A DNA stretch of 64,000 bases from Bacteroidia bacterium (GCA_030432655.1 JAUILA010000029.1:1-64000), one strand, 5' to 3'; positions 1 to 9,396 are shown, counted from the first letter of the stretch. A program made the numbers and translations. Notes: generated by a model not told the origin, from the sequence alone.

Positions 1-813
1 GTCTGTCCATCGCTTGGGAAGCAATTCACTGCTCTCCCGGACTGACTTGCCCACCAGTTCGCTTATTTTCTTGTAGCGATGAAGTGTCTCGACCCTCCTC
101 AGTTCATGAGAATTAAAATGACAGTTGACAGCCATATTTTCAAGCCACGCCTTTTGAGCCTCATCAAGTGAATGATTGATCCTGAATTGCTGGAGAATCT
201 GATACGCCCGGTAATCCGAGGTAATGTTAAAATGTTTTTTTACCTCCTCCACAGGTTTAGAGCAATGTTCGCGGACATCGAAAAAGGGTTTTTCGGATAC
301 CGCGACCGGTTCGGCAAGTGCTTTCTTAAGCTCAGTCAGTCCGACTCCCGTTCTTGCCCGCATCGGAATGACAGGTACGTTCAGCTCCCTGGTCAGGGTA
401 TCATGATCAATAATCAGCCCGGTCTTGTGGGCCAGATCTATCATATTGAGGACTAACACCACCGGTAAGCCCAGGTCATAGACCTGCGTAAACAGCAGAA
501 GATTCCTCTTAAAATTGGACGCATCAACAATTACAACCACCAGGTCTGGATGATAGGGATTGTTATCATTGACGAGAATATCAAAAACTATCTGTTCATC
601 CCTCGAATTTGGATAAATACTGTAGGTACCCGGCAGGTCAATTATTTCGGCACGTTTGGAGGGTGTGAGCTGGCAGGATCCAGTTTTTTTCTCAACCGTT
701 ACACCGGGAAAGTTTCCGATTTTTTGATTCAGACCGGTAAGGATATTAAAAAGTGAGGATTTACCCGAATTGGGGTTCCCCACCAAAGCTATCTTCGGAA
801 TGGAATCCGGCAT
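1..813 (-). CDS. feoB: Ferrous iron transporter FeoB, N-terminal part (partial)
   Basis: FeoB is the inner-membrane Fe(II) transporter with a cytoplasmic GTPase domain. Translating the minus strand from the ATG at 813-811 gives about 270 residues, cut by the window edge. They contain the G1 loop GNPNSGKSS near residue 11, the G3 motif DLPGTYS and the G4-like NMID, followed by the helical spacer after the G domain. The membrane part lies outside the window. The start codon directly follows the feoA stop (TAA 816-814), so the two genes are translationally coupled. The identity is secure; completeness cannot be judged here. Confidence 0.95.
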   Translation of the reverse strand, partial: MPDSIPKIALVGNPNSGKSSLFNILTGLNQKIGNFPGVTVEKKTGSCQLTPSKRAEIIDLPGTYSIYPNSRDEQIVFDILVNDNNPYHPDLVVVIVDASNFKRNLLLFTQVYDLGLPVVLVLNMIDLAHKTGLIIDHDTLTRELNVPVIPMRARTGVGLTELKKALAEPVAVSEKPFFDVREHCSKPVEEVKKHFNITSDYRAYQILQQFRINHSLDEAQKAWLENMAVNCHFNSHELRRVETLHRYKKISELVGKSVRESSELLPKRWTD

Positions 814-1041
814 TTATTGAATGGCAATAGTTATCGCTTCGTCTAAACGCAGGGAAAGATTGTAGCCGGAAACGCTAACACAAATCGGATCCCCAAGCGG
901 AGCCGCAAAATTGTACTGAATACGGGTGCCGGGGAGGCATCCCATCTCCATAAGCTTGAGTGAAAGTTTATCATCCATAAACCCATTGATCGTAGCACTT
1001 TCTCCCGGGTGCAAATCCACTACGCTTCTAACTGATTTCAC
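814..1041 (-). CDS. feoA: Ferrous iron transport protein FeoA
   Basis: Small cytoplasmic SH3-like protein (75 aa, the usual family length) that assists FeoB. The sequence shows the FeoA pattern: an early L-x-P-G-E stretch, the central KLMEMGCLPGTRI segment, and a final LRLDEAITI strand. It is the first gene of feoA-feoB, with no spacing before feoB. A candidate Bacteroidota promoter lies 33-63 nt upstream. No Fe-dependent repressor box could be assigned with confidence. Confidence 0.93.
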   Translation of the reverse strand: MKSVRSVVDLHPGESATINGFMDDKLSLKLMEMGCLPGTRIQYNFAAPLGDPICVSVSGYNLSLRLDEAITIAIQ

Positions 1042-1073
1042 GAGCTTTTATTTAGATTAATTATAAACAACTA

Positions 1074-1104
1074 CTAAGATAGGTCCTTGCGACCGATTAA
1101 ACAA
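1074..1104 (-). promoter_or_regulatory. Candidate promoter of feoAB
   Basis: On the minus strand a TTG (1104-1102) is followed after 20 nt by TATCTTAG (1081-1074), one mismatch from the Bacteroidota -7 box TAnnTTTG. This leaves a leader of about 25-30 nt before feoA. It is read from the sequence only, without an experimental start site. Confidence 0.45.
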
Positions 1105-1216
1105 TATTAAAATCTATAAACATTCATGATCTGCGTCATTTTGCGGGTCATCACAAACCAAATGAACGCTCTAGGGAAGGCAACGATTAAGACATCTCAA
1201 ACGTTATCCTTTATGT

Positions 1217-1426
1217 ATGGAAGATGAAGAGAAACATAAACAGTATCCGGATGATACATCCGGGAAGACTAAAACGGAGAGTGACCGGAAAAAAGGACCT
1301 GCACGGGATGATAAGGAAAGCGCGGATGAAAAGGAAACGGCAGAGGAAACCGATGAGAGGGAGGATGGTGATTACGGGGGGATCCCTTCACGTGACCTCA
1401 GAAAAAACCTTGGTTGCGGTGGTTAG
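1217..1426 (+). CDS. Small highly charged hypothetical protein with C-terminal NLGCGG
   Basis: A 69-residue protein of which about half is Asp, Glu, Lys or Arg, with no hydrophobic segment, so probably disordered and cytoplasmic. The last 17 residues differ in character: YGGIPSRDLRKNLGCGG. From memory, short Bacteroidota proteins often end in a similar GG-(IL)-P-x-RD-(LF)-KKNLGC tail, which is why this frame is preferred over the overlapping frame 1224-1430. Its last 4 nt overlap the end of the convergent APP1-like gene. Function unknown. Confidence 0.6.
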   Translation: MEDEEKHKQYPDDTSGKTKTESDRKKGPARDDKESADEKETAEETDEREDGDYGGIPSRDLRKNLGCGG

Positions 1427-2460
1427 CTGAATGCTTCATCCGTGTTTTTATGTACTTTCTCCATGTCATTCCGGTTAATCAGACCGTGGCGGTAAGCATG
1501 TTCAGCGGCGTGAGCGGTATCCCTCACCAACACGAGATCTACAGACTTAACACTGTCCGCCACCTTTAAAATCTCCTCATCCCTCGCATTCTTACTTACA
1601 TCCCGAATATACGCAGCTTTAATTCGACCGGGATATTCTTTAATAATCTCTGCATAGAGATAGGCATCCCGCTGGCCACTGTCGCCGATAAGGACGAAAT
1701 CCAGTGGAAACAAATCAAGCAGTTTTCTGATCTTTTCAATTTTGTGGCGATGTGTGCCTCCGCCGCTTTTCAGCAACCGATAGAGATTGGTCTTTAGTTC
1801 CTGCAACAGGAATGGTCCCCGGGGAATACCCTGCGTCTCACAAAAATCTTCAAGAAAGTCATACAGGTTCCATTCACTGCTGCTGACATAAAAAATCGGA
1901 TTTGACCTGGACTGACCGGCAAGCACTTCATAAAATGCCGCTACCCCGGCAAAGGGCAGCCTTGTTTTAGCATTCTTGGTGAGGATCAGCCTCATTTTGC
2001 GCAGCGTCCTGGTGGCATGGGATATGAGTATGGTATCATCCACGTCGGAAATAATACCAAACTGAGCTGCTTTATCCAGGATGTAAACCTCTTTTTGGGT
2101 AACCATTGGCTTTTGGTCATCCACGATCTTGTCAAGCACAGTATATTCAGCATTAAGCCAACCATTACCAGTAAGTGGTGGGTCGAACTCCATAGTTACC
2201 TCAAAAAATCCGGTTTCGTTGGTAGTTACAATTTTCTCCTGACCCTGAAACGAGACACTTACCCGTATATCAGGAAGGGCATCCGCCATGTACCGGCTGA
2301 GCATGGCCTTGAAATTACGACGCTTCCTGTCTTCGTGTCCGGCCTCATAAAGTTTTCGGTCATCCAGCACATGACCCTTGAGAATTACCCGAGAGGGTGT
2401 ACCATATCCCCTGTATGGAAGGATCACTGGCGGGGTTAGTAATCCCATCCATTTCTTCAC
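1423..2460 (-). CDS. APP1-type phosphatidate phosphatase domain protein (DUF2183)
   Basis: 345 residues. The C-terminal half matches the App1/DUF2183 catalytic domain, a HAD-like Mg-dependent phosphatase that in yeast Pah1-like enzymes turns phosphatidate into diacylglycerol. Visible motifs are the nucleophile loop SDVDDTIL (about residue 140), then YVSSSEWN, then the acidic motif LIGDSGQRDAY. The N-terminal part (about residues 15-110) has a beta-rich stretch typical of bacterial members. No signal peptide is evident. The neighbouring gene, divergent at 2560, is a diacylglycerol-kinase-like enzyme running the opposite chemistry, which supports a lipid role. The substrate is inferred. Confidence 0.85.
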   Translation of the reverse strand: MKKWMGLLTPPVILPYRGYGTPSRVILKGHVLDDRKLYEAGHEDRKRRNFKAMLSRYMADALPDIRVSVSFQGQEKIVTTNETGFFEVTMEFDPPLTGNGWLNAEYTVLDKIVDDQKPMVTQKEVYILDKAAQFGIISDVDDTILISHATRTLRKMRLILTKNAKTRLPFAGVAAFYEVLAGQSRSNPIFYVSSSEWNLYDFLEDFCETQGIPRGPFLLQELKTNLYRLLKSGGGTHRHKIEKIRKLLDLFPLDFVLIGDSGQRDAYLYAEIIKEYPGRIKAAYIRDVSKNARDEEILKVADSVKSVDLVLVRDTAHAAEHAYRHGLINRNDMEKVHKNTDEAFS

Positions 2461-2559
2461 CCTTAATTTGAGGGAGTTAACCGGTTTTCGAACTAATTTG
2501 TAGATAGCTGACTAGTGATTTAACTTTCAGTAATCAATCTTTGTTCGAATTTAATCGAT

Positions 2560-3447
2560 ATGCGGACAATTTTATTTGTCATTAATCCAATTTCTGGGGG
2601 AATTGATAAGAGAAACCTCAAACAGGAAATAAAACGGTTTTTTTCTTCCAATGAATGCACTCCGGAATTTTTTGAGACAACGGGTGATCAGGACCGGAAA
2701 AAACTCGGGGAAACCCTGGATAAGATAATCCCGGACCGGGTGGTTGCCTGTGGCGGGGATGGTACCATAAATATGGTGGCCGGTATCCTGATGGATCGTG
2801 CCATACCTCTTGGTATAATACCTTTGGGCTCGGCCAACGGGATGGCCACAGAACTTGGTATTTCTGAAAATATTGCCTCTTCCCTCAAGGTCATTCTGAG
2901 GGACAAGATGAAAGAAATTGATGTAATCGAAATCAATCGGGAGTTTATTTCTCTCCACCTGGCCGATCTTGGCTTCAACGCCAAACTGATCAAGCGATTT
3001 GAACAGGCCGGCAAGCGTGGCAAGTGGGGCTATGCCCGTCAGTTTGTCAAAACCCTGATGACTCAGGAATCATTACGCTATCATTTCATGCTTCCTGATA
3101 AAACCTTTTCACGACGGGCCCAAATGGTCTCATTTGCCAATGCCAGGAAATATGGCACGGGTGCGGTGGTAAATCCGGATGGAAAAATGGATGATGGTGT
3201 ATTTGAGTTATGCATTTTTCGTCCATATCCCTGGTATGCGCTTTTCGGGATATTTATCCGATTTTTTACGGGCAGCCTTAAAAAAAGCAAATATGTAAAA
3301 ATCATTTCCTGTTCGTCAGTCCATGTTTACATGAACAAACCCGAAACATTACAGGTTGACGGGGAAACTGTAGGCGAATTCAAGGAAGTTGATGTAAAGA
3401 TCCACTCAAAAAAAATGCGGGTCCTTGTACCGGGACCCGCAAATTAA
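2560..3447 (+). CDS. Diacylglycerol kinase family lipid kinase (YegS/DagK-like)
   Basis: 295 residues, the normal size for the DAGK catalytic family. The ATP-binding glycine motif CGGDGTINMVAG (about residue 63) and the following PLGSANGMATELG are both intact. The C-terminal beta-sandwich ends with the LQVDGE turn. These cytosolic or membrane-associated enzymes phosphorylate diacylglycerol or related lipids. The head-to-head APP1-like phosphatase (start 2460) catalyses the reverse step in other organisms. A second gene of the same family begins at the right edge of the window. The exact lipid substrate cannot be read from the sequence. Confidence 0.88.
   Translation: MRTILFVINPISGGIDKRNLKQEIKRFFSSNECTPEFFETTGDQDRKKLGETLDKIIPDRVVACGGDGTINMVAGILMDRAIPLGIIPLGSANGMATELGISENIASSLKVILRDKMKEIDVIEINREFISLHLADLGFNAKLIKRFEQAGKRGKWGYARQFVKTLMTQESLRYHFMLPDKTFSRRAQMVSFANARKYGTGAVVNPDGKMDDGVFELCIFRPYPWYALFGIFIRFFTGSLKKSKYVKIISCSSVHVYMNKPETLQVDGETVGEFKEVDVKIHSKKMRVLVPGPAN
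3408..3440 (-). terminator. Intrinsic terminator of the beta-oxidation operon
   Basis: Read on the minus strand, GCGGGTCC and GGACCCGC form a perfect 8-bp stem around an 8-nt loop (3440-3417), followed after one A by eight T (3415-3408). It lies 60 nt beyond the acyl-CoA dehydrogenase stop and inside the last codons of the convergent lipid kinase gene. The plus strand has no T-tract after the hairpin. Confidence 0.8.
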
Positions 3448-3499
3448 ACTAATTCATCCAGGGTTAATCAATTAAGGATTGATTTAACCGCAGCACGGC

Positions 3500-5329
3500 T
3501 TAAAATGGATATTCATTCTTGCTTATTACAAAATCAGCTACCCTGCGGCGGGCCTCTTTCAGGTTATACGGCTGAAGTTTGGTAAACCTCTTAAGGCCCA
3601 TTAACATCATTCGTTGCTCATCCCCTTCCGCGAATGCATAAATTGCCTGCTTTCCTGCATTCGACGCCTTTTCAATGGCCTCGTACAGATAAATCCGGGT
3701 CATGTCGATCTGCGGCTTAATATTCTCCTCGCCTTTCATACCTGCCAGTTTCTCCGTTCTGAGTAACGCAGATTCTGCTACATATCCTTCTATCAGCATA
3801 TCCGCCAGATTCATGAGAATCTCCTGCTCCTCGCCCAGTTTCTGCATGAATTTCTGAACAGCCGCGCCTGCCACCATCAGACCTGCTTTCTTCAGGTTTC
3901 TTAGTGCCTTTTTCTCCGTGGCAAAAAGTCCTTCTTCCTCTTCCGCTCCAAAATCAGGAATCGACATAAGCTCTTTCTGAACGGCCATGGCGGGGCTCAT
4001 AAGGTCCAGTGATCCTTTAAGGGCCCTTTTCATCAGCATATCAATTGAAAGCATCCGGTTGATCTCATTGGTTCCTTCAAAGATCCTGTTGATCCTTGCA
4101 TCCCGATAAGCACGATCCATGGGACCTTCCGCAGAATAGCCCATTCCACCATAAATCTGAACCCCTTCATCAGTAACAAAGTCCAGTACTTCCGATCCGT
4201 GTACTTTTAAAATGGCGCATTCAATGGCAAATTCCTCTACTGATTTCAAGCGGGCCTTTGCCGGGTCCATTCCTTGCTCAAGAAGAGAATCATACGCGTC
4301 ATCAATATTCTGACCGGCACGGTAATGTGCTGATTCCGAAACGTACGTCTTTGTAGCCATCTGGGCAATCTTGTGCTTAATTGCCCCGAAGTTGGAAATA
4401 GACTGACCAAATTGTTTACGCTCATTGGCATAGTTAACGGCCCTCGATGTGACTGCCTTACATGCTCCGATAGCAGCCACTCCCAGCTTGATCCGGCCGA
4501 TATTAAGGATATTAACGGCAATCTTAAATCCATTACCCCGTTCAGACAACAGGTTTTCAGCCGGTACTTTGCAATCATTGAAAAAGATCTGACGGGTGGA
4601 AGATCCCTTAATTCCCATTTTCTTTTCTTCCTCATTCATGGTAATCCCGCCGAATTCCTTTTCAACTATAAAGGCAGAAAGGTTTTTGTCGTCATCAATT
4701 TTGGCAAAAACAATGAACAGATCCGCGAATCCGCCATTGGTTATCCACATCTTCTGTCCATTGATGACATAATGCTTACCATCATCAGTCAACACCGCCT
4801 TGGTCTTACCGGAATTGGCATCTGAACCAGAATCCGGCTCAGTGAGGCAATAAGCTGCCTTGTATTCTCCCGTGGCCAGCTTTGGCAGATATTTCTGCTT
4901 TTGTTCTTCATTCCCATAGTAAAGAATGGGAAGGGTGCCGATCCCGGTATGCGCCGAAATCGCCACAGCGAATGAATGACCTGCCCCAAGAACTTCGGCA
5001 ACCAGCATGGAGGTATTGAAATTCATGCCGAATCCATCGTAACGTTCAGGAACCGAGGTTCCGAGAAGTCCAAGCTCTCCTGCCTTATCCAACAGTGAAG
5101 GCATAAGCTCCGGGTGCTCCATGCTGTCAATCTCCTCAAGCCTGGGATAAATTTCCTGCTCAAGAAAATCATGGCACGTTTGAGCAATCATTTTTTGTTC
5201 TTCCGACCATTCTTCCGGAATAAAGACATCCTTTGCCTCAGATTCCCTGATTAAAAATTCGCCTCCTTTGATGGCTGACTCCGTGCCGGCAGGCACCTGT
5301 TTTGATTGTTCTGTTGCTGTAGTACTCAT
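3500..5329 (-). CDS. Acyl-CoA dehydrogenase (long form, FadE/VLCAD-like)
   Basis: FAD enzyme of the first beta-oxidation step, converting acyl-CoA to trans-2-enoyl-CoA with electrons going to ETF. The 609-residue length exceeds the usual 380-400 because of a C-terminal helical extension (about 440-609), as in VLCAD-like proteins. Visible motifs: TEPDSGSD (163-170) and WITNGG (195-200) of the flavin/substrate pocket, and FEGTNEI with the probable catalytic base E418. It is the last gene of the marR operon, 32 nt after the thiolase, and is followed by a strong terminator. Chain-length preference is not visible. Confidence 0.93.
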   Translation of the reverse strand: MSTTATEQSKQVPAGTESAIKGGEFLIRESEAKDVFIPEEWSEEQKMIAQTCHDFLEQEIYPRLEEIDSMEHPELMPSLLDKAGELGLLGTSVPERYDGFGMNFNTSMLVAEVLGAGHSFAVAISAHTGIGTLPILYYGNEEQKQKYLPKLATGEYKAAYCLTEPDSGSDANSGKTKAVLTDDGKHYVINGQKMWITNGGFADLFIVFAKIDDDKNLSAFIVEKEFGGITMNEEEKKMGIKGSSTRQIFFNDCKVPAENLLSERGNGFKIAVNILNIGRIKLGVAAIGACKAVTSRAVNYANERKQFGQSISNFGAIKHKIAQMATKTYVSESAHYRAGQNIDDAYDSLLEQGMDPAKARLKSVEEFAIECAILKVHGSEVLDFVTDEGVQIYGGMGYSAEGPMDRAYRDARINRIFEGTNEINRMLSIDMLMKRALKGSLDLMSPAMAVQKELMSIPDFGAEEEEGLFATEKKALRNLKKAGLMVAGAAVQKFMQKLGEEQEILMNLADMLIEGYVAESALLRTEKLAGMKGEENIKPQIDMTRIYLYEAIEKASNAGKQAIYAFAEGDEQRMMLMGLKRFTKLQPYNLKEARRRVADFVISKNEYPF

Positions 5330-5361
5330 TCGTAAAATATTTTTATAGGAGCTGACTCCTG

Positions 5362-6534
5362 TTAGTTTAAAAATTCATAAATCCCTGCAACCCCCTGGCC
5401 ACCCCCGACACAAGCAGTTACCATTCCGTATTTGCCATTTCGGCGTCGCATTTCGTTAATAAGGGTAATGGACAAACGGGCGCAGGTGCTTCCAAGTGGA
5501 TGGCCAAGCGCGATTGCCCCGCCATTCACGTTGACTTTCGACATGTCCATCTCCAGGTCCCGGATAACCGACAGGGATTGTGCTGCGAATGCCTCATTCA
5601 ACTCGATCAAATCGATATCGGCAAGTTTCAAATCTGCTTTCTTCAGAGCTTTGGGAACCGCATATGTGGGTCCGACACCCATAATTCTTGGTTCTACACC
5701 CGCAACGGCATAGCTCACAAGTCGCGCCTGGGGCTCCAGACCGAGTTCCTTCATTTTTCTCTCCGACATAACTATGACAAACGCAGCTCCGTCATTTGTA
5801 GGAGAGGAATTTCCCGCCGTCACCGAACCGCCAGCGGCAAAAACCGGCTTCAGCTTTGAAAGAACATCCATACTGGTATCCGGCCGGGGTCCCTCATCTG
5901 TATCTACGGTATATTCACGCTTCTTTTTCTTCCCGTCCTCAACATAGGTTTCGCTGATAGTGACCGGGAGTATTTCATCGGTAAACTTACCTGCCTTCTG
6001 GGCAGCAACCGCTTTTTCGTGAGAATGCAGCGCAAATTCATCCTGATCTTCCCTGGAAATATTGAACTGCTGCGCGATCTGTTCCGCAGTCAGCCCCATA
6101 CTGGTGTAATAATCCGGGTGCTCTGACGTGATTTTGTAATTGAGCGCCGTTTTCCATCCCATCACCGGAACCATCGACATTGATTCTGTTCCTCCTGCAA
6201 TGATTACATCTGCCATCCCTGCGTTGATTTTGGCTGAAGCAAGGTGTATGGCTTCCAGACCGCTTCCACAGTACCTGTTAATCACCATTCCCGGTGTATC
6301 GATACCCAATGCCATGAGGGAGATCATCCTCCCCATTTGCATTCCCTGTTCGGCCTCCTGGACGGCATTGCCGACGATTACATCATCGACCATGTCATTG
6401 GTGAGTCCTTCCACGGAATTCATCAGGTTCTGTATTACCTCTACAGCCAGATCATCCGGACGGGTAAAGCGGAATCCACCCTTTTTTGCCCGACCTACGG
6501 CTGTCCGTAATCCGTTAATTATAAATGCATCCAT
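5362..6534 (-). CDS. fadA: Acetyl-CoA C-acyltransferase (thiolase)
   Basis: Thiolase of 390 residues that cleaves 3-ketoacyl-CoA with CoA in the last beta-oxidation step. The nucleophile is C89 in NRYCGSG. The catalytic His is H345 in GHPLG, and the second catalytic Cys is C375 in TACVGGGQG. All are intact, and the length is normal. It lies 12 nt after the fused dehydrogenase/hydratase gene. Biosynthetic thiolases share these residues, but the operon points to degradation. Confidence 0.93.
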   Translation of the reverse strand: MDAFIINGLRTAVGRAKKGGFRFTRPDDLAVEVIQNLMNSVEGLTNDMVDDVIVGNAVQEAEQGMQMGRMISLMALGIDTPGMVINRYCGSGLEAIHLASAKINAGMADVIIAGGTESMSMVPVMGWKTALNYKITSEHPDYYTSMGLTAEQIAQQFNISREDQDEFALHSHEKAVAAQKAGKFTDEILPVTISETYVEDGKKKKREYTVDTDEGPRPDTSMDVLSKLKPVFAAGGSVTAGNSSPTNDGAAFVIVMSERKMKELGLEPQARLVSYAVAGVEPRIMGVGPTYAVPKALKKADLKLADIDLIELNEAFAAQSLSVIRDLEMDMSKVNVNGGAIALGHPLGSTCARLSITLINEMRRRNGKYGMVTACVGGGQGVAGIYEFLN

Positions 6535-6546
6535 TCGTTTATTCTT

Positions 6547-8946
6547 TTAGTTTCTTAAGGGCTTCCCGCCTTTTAATATTGCCTGTATTCTTTCCAGTGT
6601 TTTCTTCTCCCCGGTAAGTGAAAGAAATGCTTCACGTTCGAGTTCCAGCAGATATTGCTCAGAAACCTCCTGAGGATAGGAAAGATCTCCGCCACACATG
6701 ACATATGCGATCTTATTCGCGATCTTGACATCATGGTCCGAAATATAATTTCCCATACGCATTCCGTTCACCCCGGCCATGAACAGCGCCATTCCCGTTT
6801 TTCCCTGAACCTTTATGTTCTCTGCTTCCACCGGTCTTGTGTATCCGGCCTCCGCAAGTTCAATAACGGCAGATTTGGCATCCGCAATCTGGCGATCTTT
6901 GTTCATCGTGATACGATCCTGGGGACGGAGAATATGCATCCCCCGTGCTTCCTCCGCTGATGTGGCTACCTTGGCAGTAGCTATATTCATGAAAGCATTC
7001 TGAAGGGCATTGAGCTCTACATCTCCGCTTTCAATGGCATCCGAAACACGTTTGGTGAGTTCCTTGGTGCCGCCGCCACCGGGAATCAGTCCGACACCGA
7101 CTTCGACCAATCCGATATAGGTTTCCGCCGCCGCCTGTACCTGATCAGCATGGAGGGTCATTTCACAGCCGCCTCCAAGTGTCAACGCATGAGGTGCGAC
7201 CACTACGGGCACGGAAGAATACCTGACACGCATTACTGTATTCTGGAATTGCCGGATCATAAAATCGATCTCGTCAAATTCCTGTTCAATAGCGTACATG
7301 AAGACAAGGCCGAGATTGGCTCCGGCTGAAAACTGCGCTCCCTGGTTCCCGATCACCAGCCCGCGGTACTCTTTTTCCGCCAGGTCATAGGCACGGTTCA
7401 GCCCTTCCACCACTTCGCCTCCGATTGTATTCATCTTGGTATGGAATTCTATGTTAAGGATTCCGTCACCCAGGTCAAATATGGTCGAGCCCGAATTACT
7501 CCAGAGCACTTTATTCTCCCGGATATTATCAAGAATGATAAATTCCTCCGCGCCTGGGACAGGCTTATAGGATTTCGATGAAATATCGTAGTAATGCCGT
7601 ACACCGTTTTCTGCTGTGTAGAATGACTCAATACCCGCATCCAGCATTTCTTTGACCCAGTTATTTGGAGAATATCCCATTTCCTCCATTTTTTCCACGG
7701 TCTTCCTGACACCCACGGTATCCCAGGTTTCGAACGGACCAATTTCCCATCCGAATCCTGCGCAAAGCGCGTCATCGATCTTGTAGAGTTCGTCCGCTAT
7801 CTCCGGAATCCGATTCGAGACATACTGGAATATGGCATAAAAAGAGTCACGGTAGAATTCTCCCGCCTTGTCTTTACCTGAAAGCAGCATGGGAAACCTT
7901 TCCTTCAGATCATCCACCGGCTTAGTCATTTCGAGCGTGGCAAAGCTGGCCTTCTGGCGGGGGCCGTATTCAAGTGTTTTTAAATCCAGGGTCAGGATCT
8001 CTGTTTTACCCTCTTGTTTCGTCTTTTTGTAGAACCCCTGACCGGTTTTATCACCAAGCCAGTTGTTCTCTTCAAGTTTTGACACGACATCCGGCAAGCG
8101 GAACATCTCCCTGGCTTCATCTTCCGGCAGATTCTCATACAATCCGTTTGCCACCTTGATCAGGGTATCAAGGCCGACCACATCAGAGGTCCTGAAAGTA
8201 GCAGATTTGGGCCGTCCGATAACAGGCCCGGTGAGCTTGTCCACCTGATCGACATTCAGATCCAGTTTCTGCATGGTATTTATAACCTTGAGCATGGAGA
8301 ATATCCCAACCCGGTTGGCTATAAATGCCGGGGTATCCTTACACAGGACCGTTGTTTTACCCAGGTACAGGTCGCCGTACTGCATCAGGAAGTCAGTGAT
8401 TTCCTGATCGGTCTCCGGTGTGGGTATTATTTCAAGCAACTTCAGGTACCTCGGCGGATTGAAGAAGTGTGTACCGCAGAAATGTTTTCTGAAATCCTCA
8501 GAACGACCGTCCAGCATCATATGGATCGGTATCCCTGAGGTATTGGACGTTATCAGCGTTCCATCAGTACGGTGTTCTTCCACGCTGTCAAATACCTGTT
8601 TTTTGATCTTCAGGTTTTCAACAACTACTTCGATCACCCAGTCGCAGCCGGCAATGTCTTTCATATTGTCGTCAAAATTCCCAAGCTCGATCCGGCTGGC
8701 GAATGATGCGTCATATAATGCCGCTGGTTTTGCCTTGATAGCTGTTTCAAAGGAGTTCCGTACGATTCTGTTCCGAACGGCTTCATCATCCAGCGTGAGT
8801 CCACGCTTTTCCTCCTGTTCAGTCAGCTCACGCGGGACAATATCGAGCAGCAAAACCTTAACACCGATATTGGCAAAATGACAGGCAATCCTGGAGCCCA
8901 TGATGCCCGATCCCAATACCGCTACTTTTGTTATGTTTCTGTTCAT
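6547..8946 (-). CDS. 3-hydroxyacyl-CoA dehydrogenase / enoyl-CoA hydratase fusion (FadN-like)
   Basis: 799 residues with the dehydrogenase first and the hydratase last, the order of Bacillus FadN rather than E. coli FadB. The NAD fold begins with VLGSGIMGSRIA (about residue 10). The dehydrogenase catalytic His region is GTHFFNPP. The crotonase part (about 470-690) contains SAGANLG and LGGGCEMTLHAD, and its catalytic-Glu loop reads EVGVGLIPGGGG. It hydrates enoyl-CoA and oxidises the L-3-hydroxy product. It lies 12 nt downstream of marR, in the operon with thiolase and acyl-CoA dehydrogenase. Confidence 0.93.
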   Translation of the reverse strand: MNRNITKVAVLGSGIMGSRIACHFANIGVKVLLLDIVPRELTEQEEKRGLTLDDEAVRNRIVRNSFETAIKAKPAALYDASFASRIELGNFDDNMKDIAGCDWVIEVVVENLKIKKQVFDSVEEHRTDGTLITSNTSGIPIHMMLDGRSEDFRKHFCGTHFFNPPRYLKLLEIIPTPETDQEITDFLMQYGDLYLGKTTVLCKDTPAFIANRVGIFSMLKVINTMQKLDLNVDQVDKLTGPVIGRPKSATFRTSDVVGLDTLIKVANGLYENLPEDEAREMFRLPDVVSKLEENNWLGDKTGQGFYKKTKQEGKTEILTLDLKTLEYGPRQKASFATLEMTKPVDDLKERFPMLLSGKDKAGEFYRDSFYAIFQYVSNRIPEIADELYKIDDALCAGFGWEIGPFETWDTVGVRKTVEKMEEMGYSPNNWVKEMLDAGIESFYTAENGVRHYYDISSKSYKPVPGAEEFIILDNIRENKVLWSNSGSTIFDLGDGILNIEFHTKMNTIGGEVVEGLNRAYDLAEKEYRGLVIGNQGAQFSAGANLGLVFMYAIEQEFDEIDFMIRQFQNTVMRVRYSSVPVVVAPHALTLGGGCEMTLHADQVQAAAETYIGLVEVGVGLIPGGGGTKELTKRVSDAIESGDVELNALQNAFMNIATAKVATSAEEARGMHILRPQDRITMNKDRQIADAKSAVIELAEAGYTRPVEAENIKVQGKTGMALFMAGVNGMRMGNYISDHDVKIANKIAYVMCGGDLSYPQEVSEQYLLELEREAFLSLTGEKKTLERIQAILKGGKPLRN

Positions 8947-8958
8947 TGGTTATTGGTA

Positions 8959-9396
8959 TTATTCGTATATGTTGTTCTTTTCTATGATCCGGTTGACTTC
9001 ACCAATTACATTAAAAAATGTTTCCAGATCACTTTCAGGAATCTCCTGGCGTACTTTTTCATTGAATTTCAATACAGTCTTCCGGCTAACTTCCTTTTTC
9101 TCCTTGCCTTTCCCGGTAAGAAAAATCCTTACAGATCGTTTATCATGTTCATCCGGCCGCCGGTAAATGAGCCCCTTGGCCTCCATGTTTTTCAGCACCC
9201 GTGTCAGGCTCCTTGCTTCAAGGCCCATTAACGGGGCGATCTTGGTTGCCGGCGTCCCCTCTTTTGAACTTATATTCAGCAATACAAATCCGATGGAAGT
9301 CGTAATGTCCTGTTTGGAAGCCTGCTGATTATACATCCTTGCAATAGCATGCCAGGCAGTCTTAATATTGTGATCAACAGTCTCTTCCCTTTTCAT
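8959..9396 (-). CDS. MarR-family transcriptional regulator of the beta-oxidation operon
   Basis: 145 residues with a winged helix in the middle (APLMGLEARSLTRVLKNMEA as recognition helix region, RRPDEHDKR as wing) flanked by dimerisation helices. MarR proteins usually bind palindromes and are released by small ligands; an acyl-CoA or fatty acid would fit here but is inferred. It is the first gene of the operon. A 12-bp palindrome just upstream, and a copy of the same 19-bp sequence upstream of the FadF-like genes at 46.7 kb, are its likely operators. Confidence 0.88.
   Translation of the reverse strand: MKREETVDHNIKTAWHAIARMYNQQASKQDITTSIGFVLLNISSKEGTPATKIAPLMGLEARSLTRVLKNMEAKGLIYRRPDEHDKRSVRIFLTGKGKEKKEVSRKTVLKFNEKVRQEIPESDLETFFNVIGEVNRIIEKNNIYE

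Noticed and set aside
1224-1430. 68-residue ORF in another frame of the small charged protein
   Set aside because: Arg/Lys-rich shadow of an A/G-rich sequence; the other frame has the recognisable NLGCGG ending.
4373-4825. 150-residue plus-strand ORF
   Set aside because: Antisense to the acyl-CoA dehydrogenase core; no independent support.
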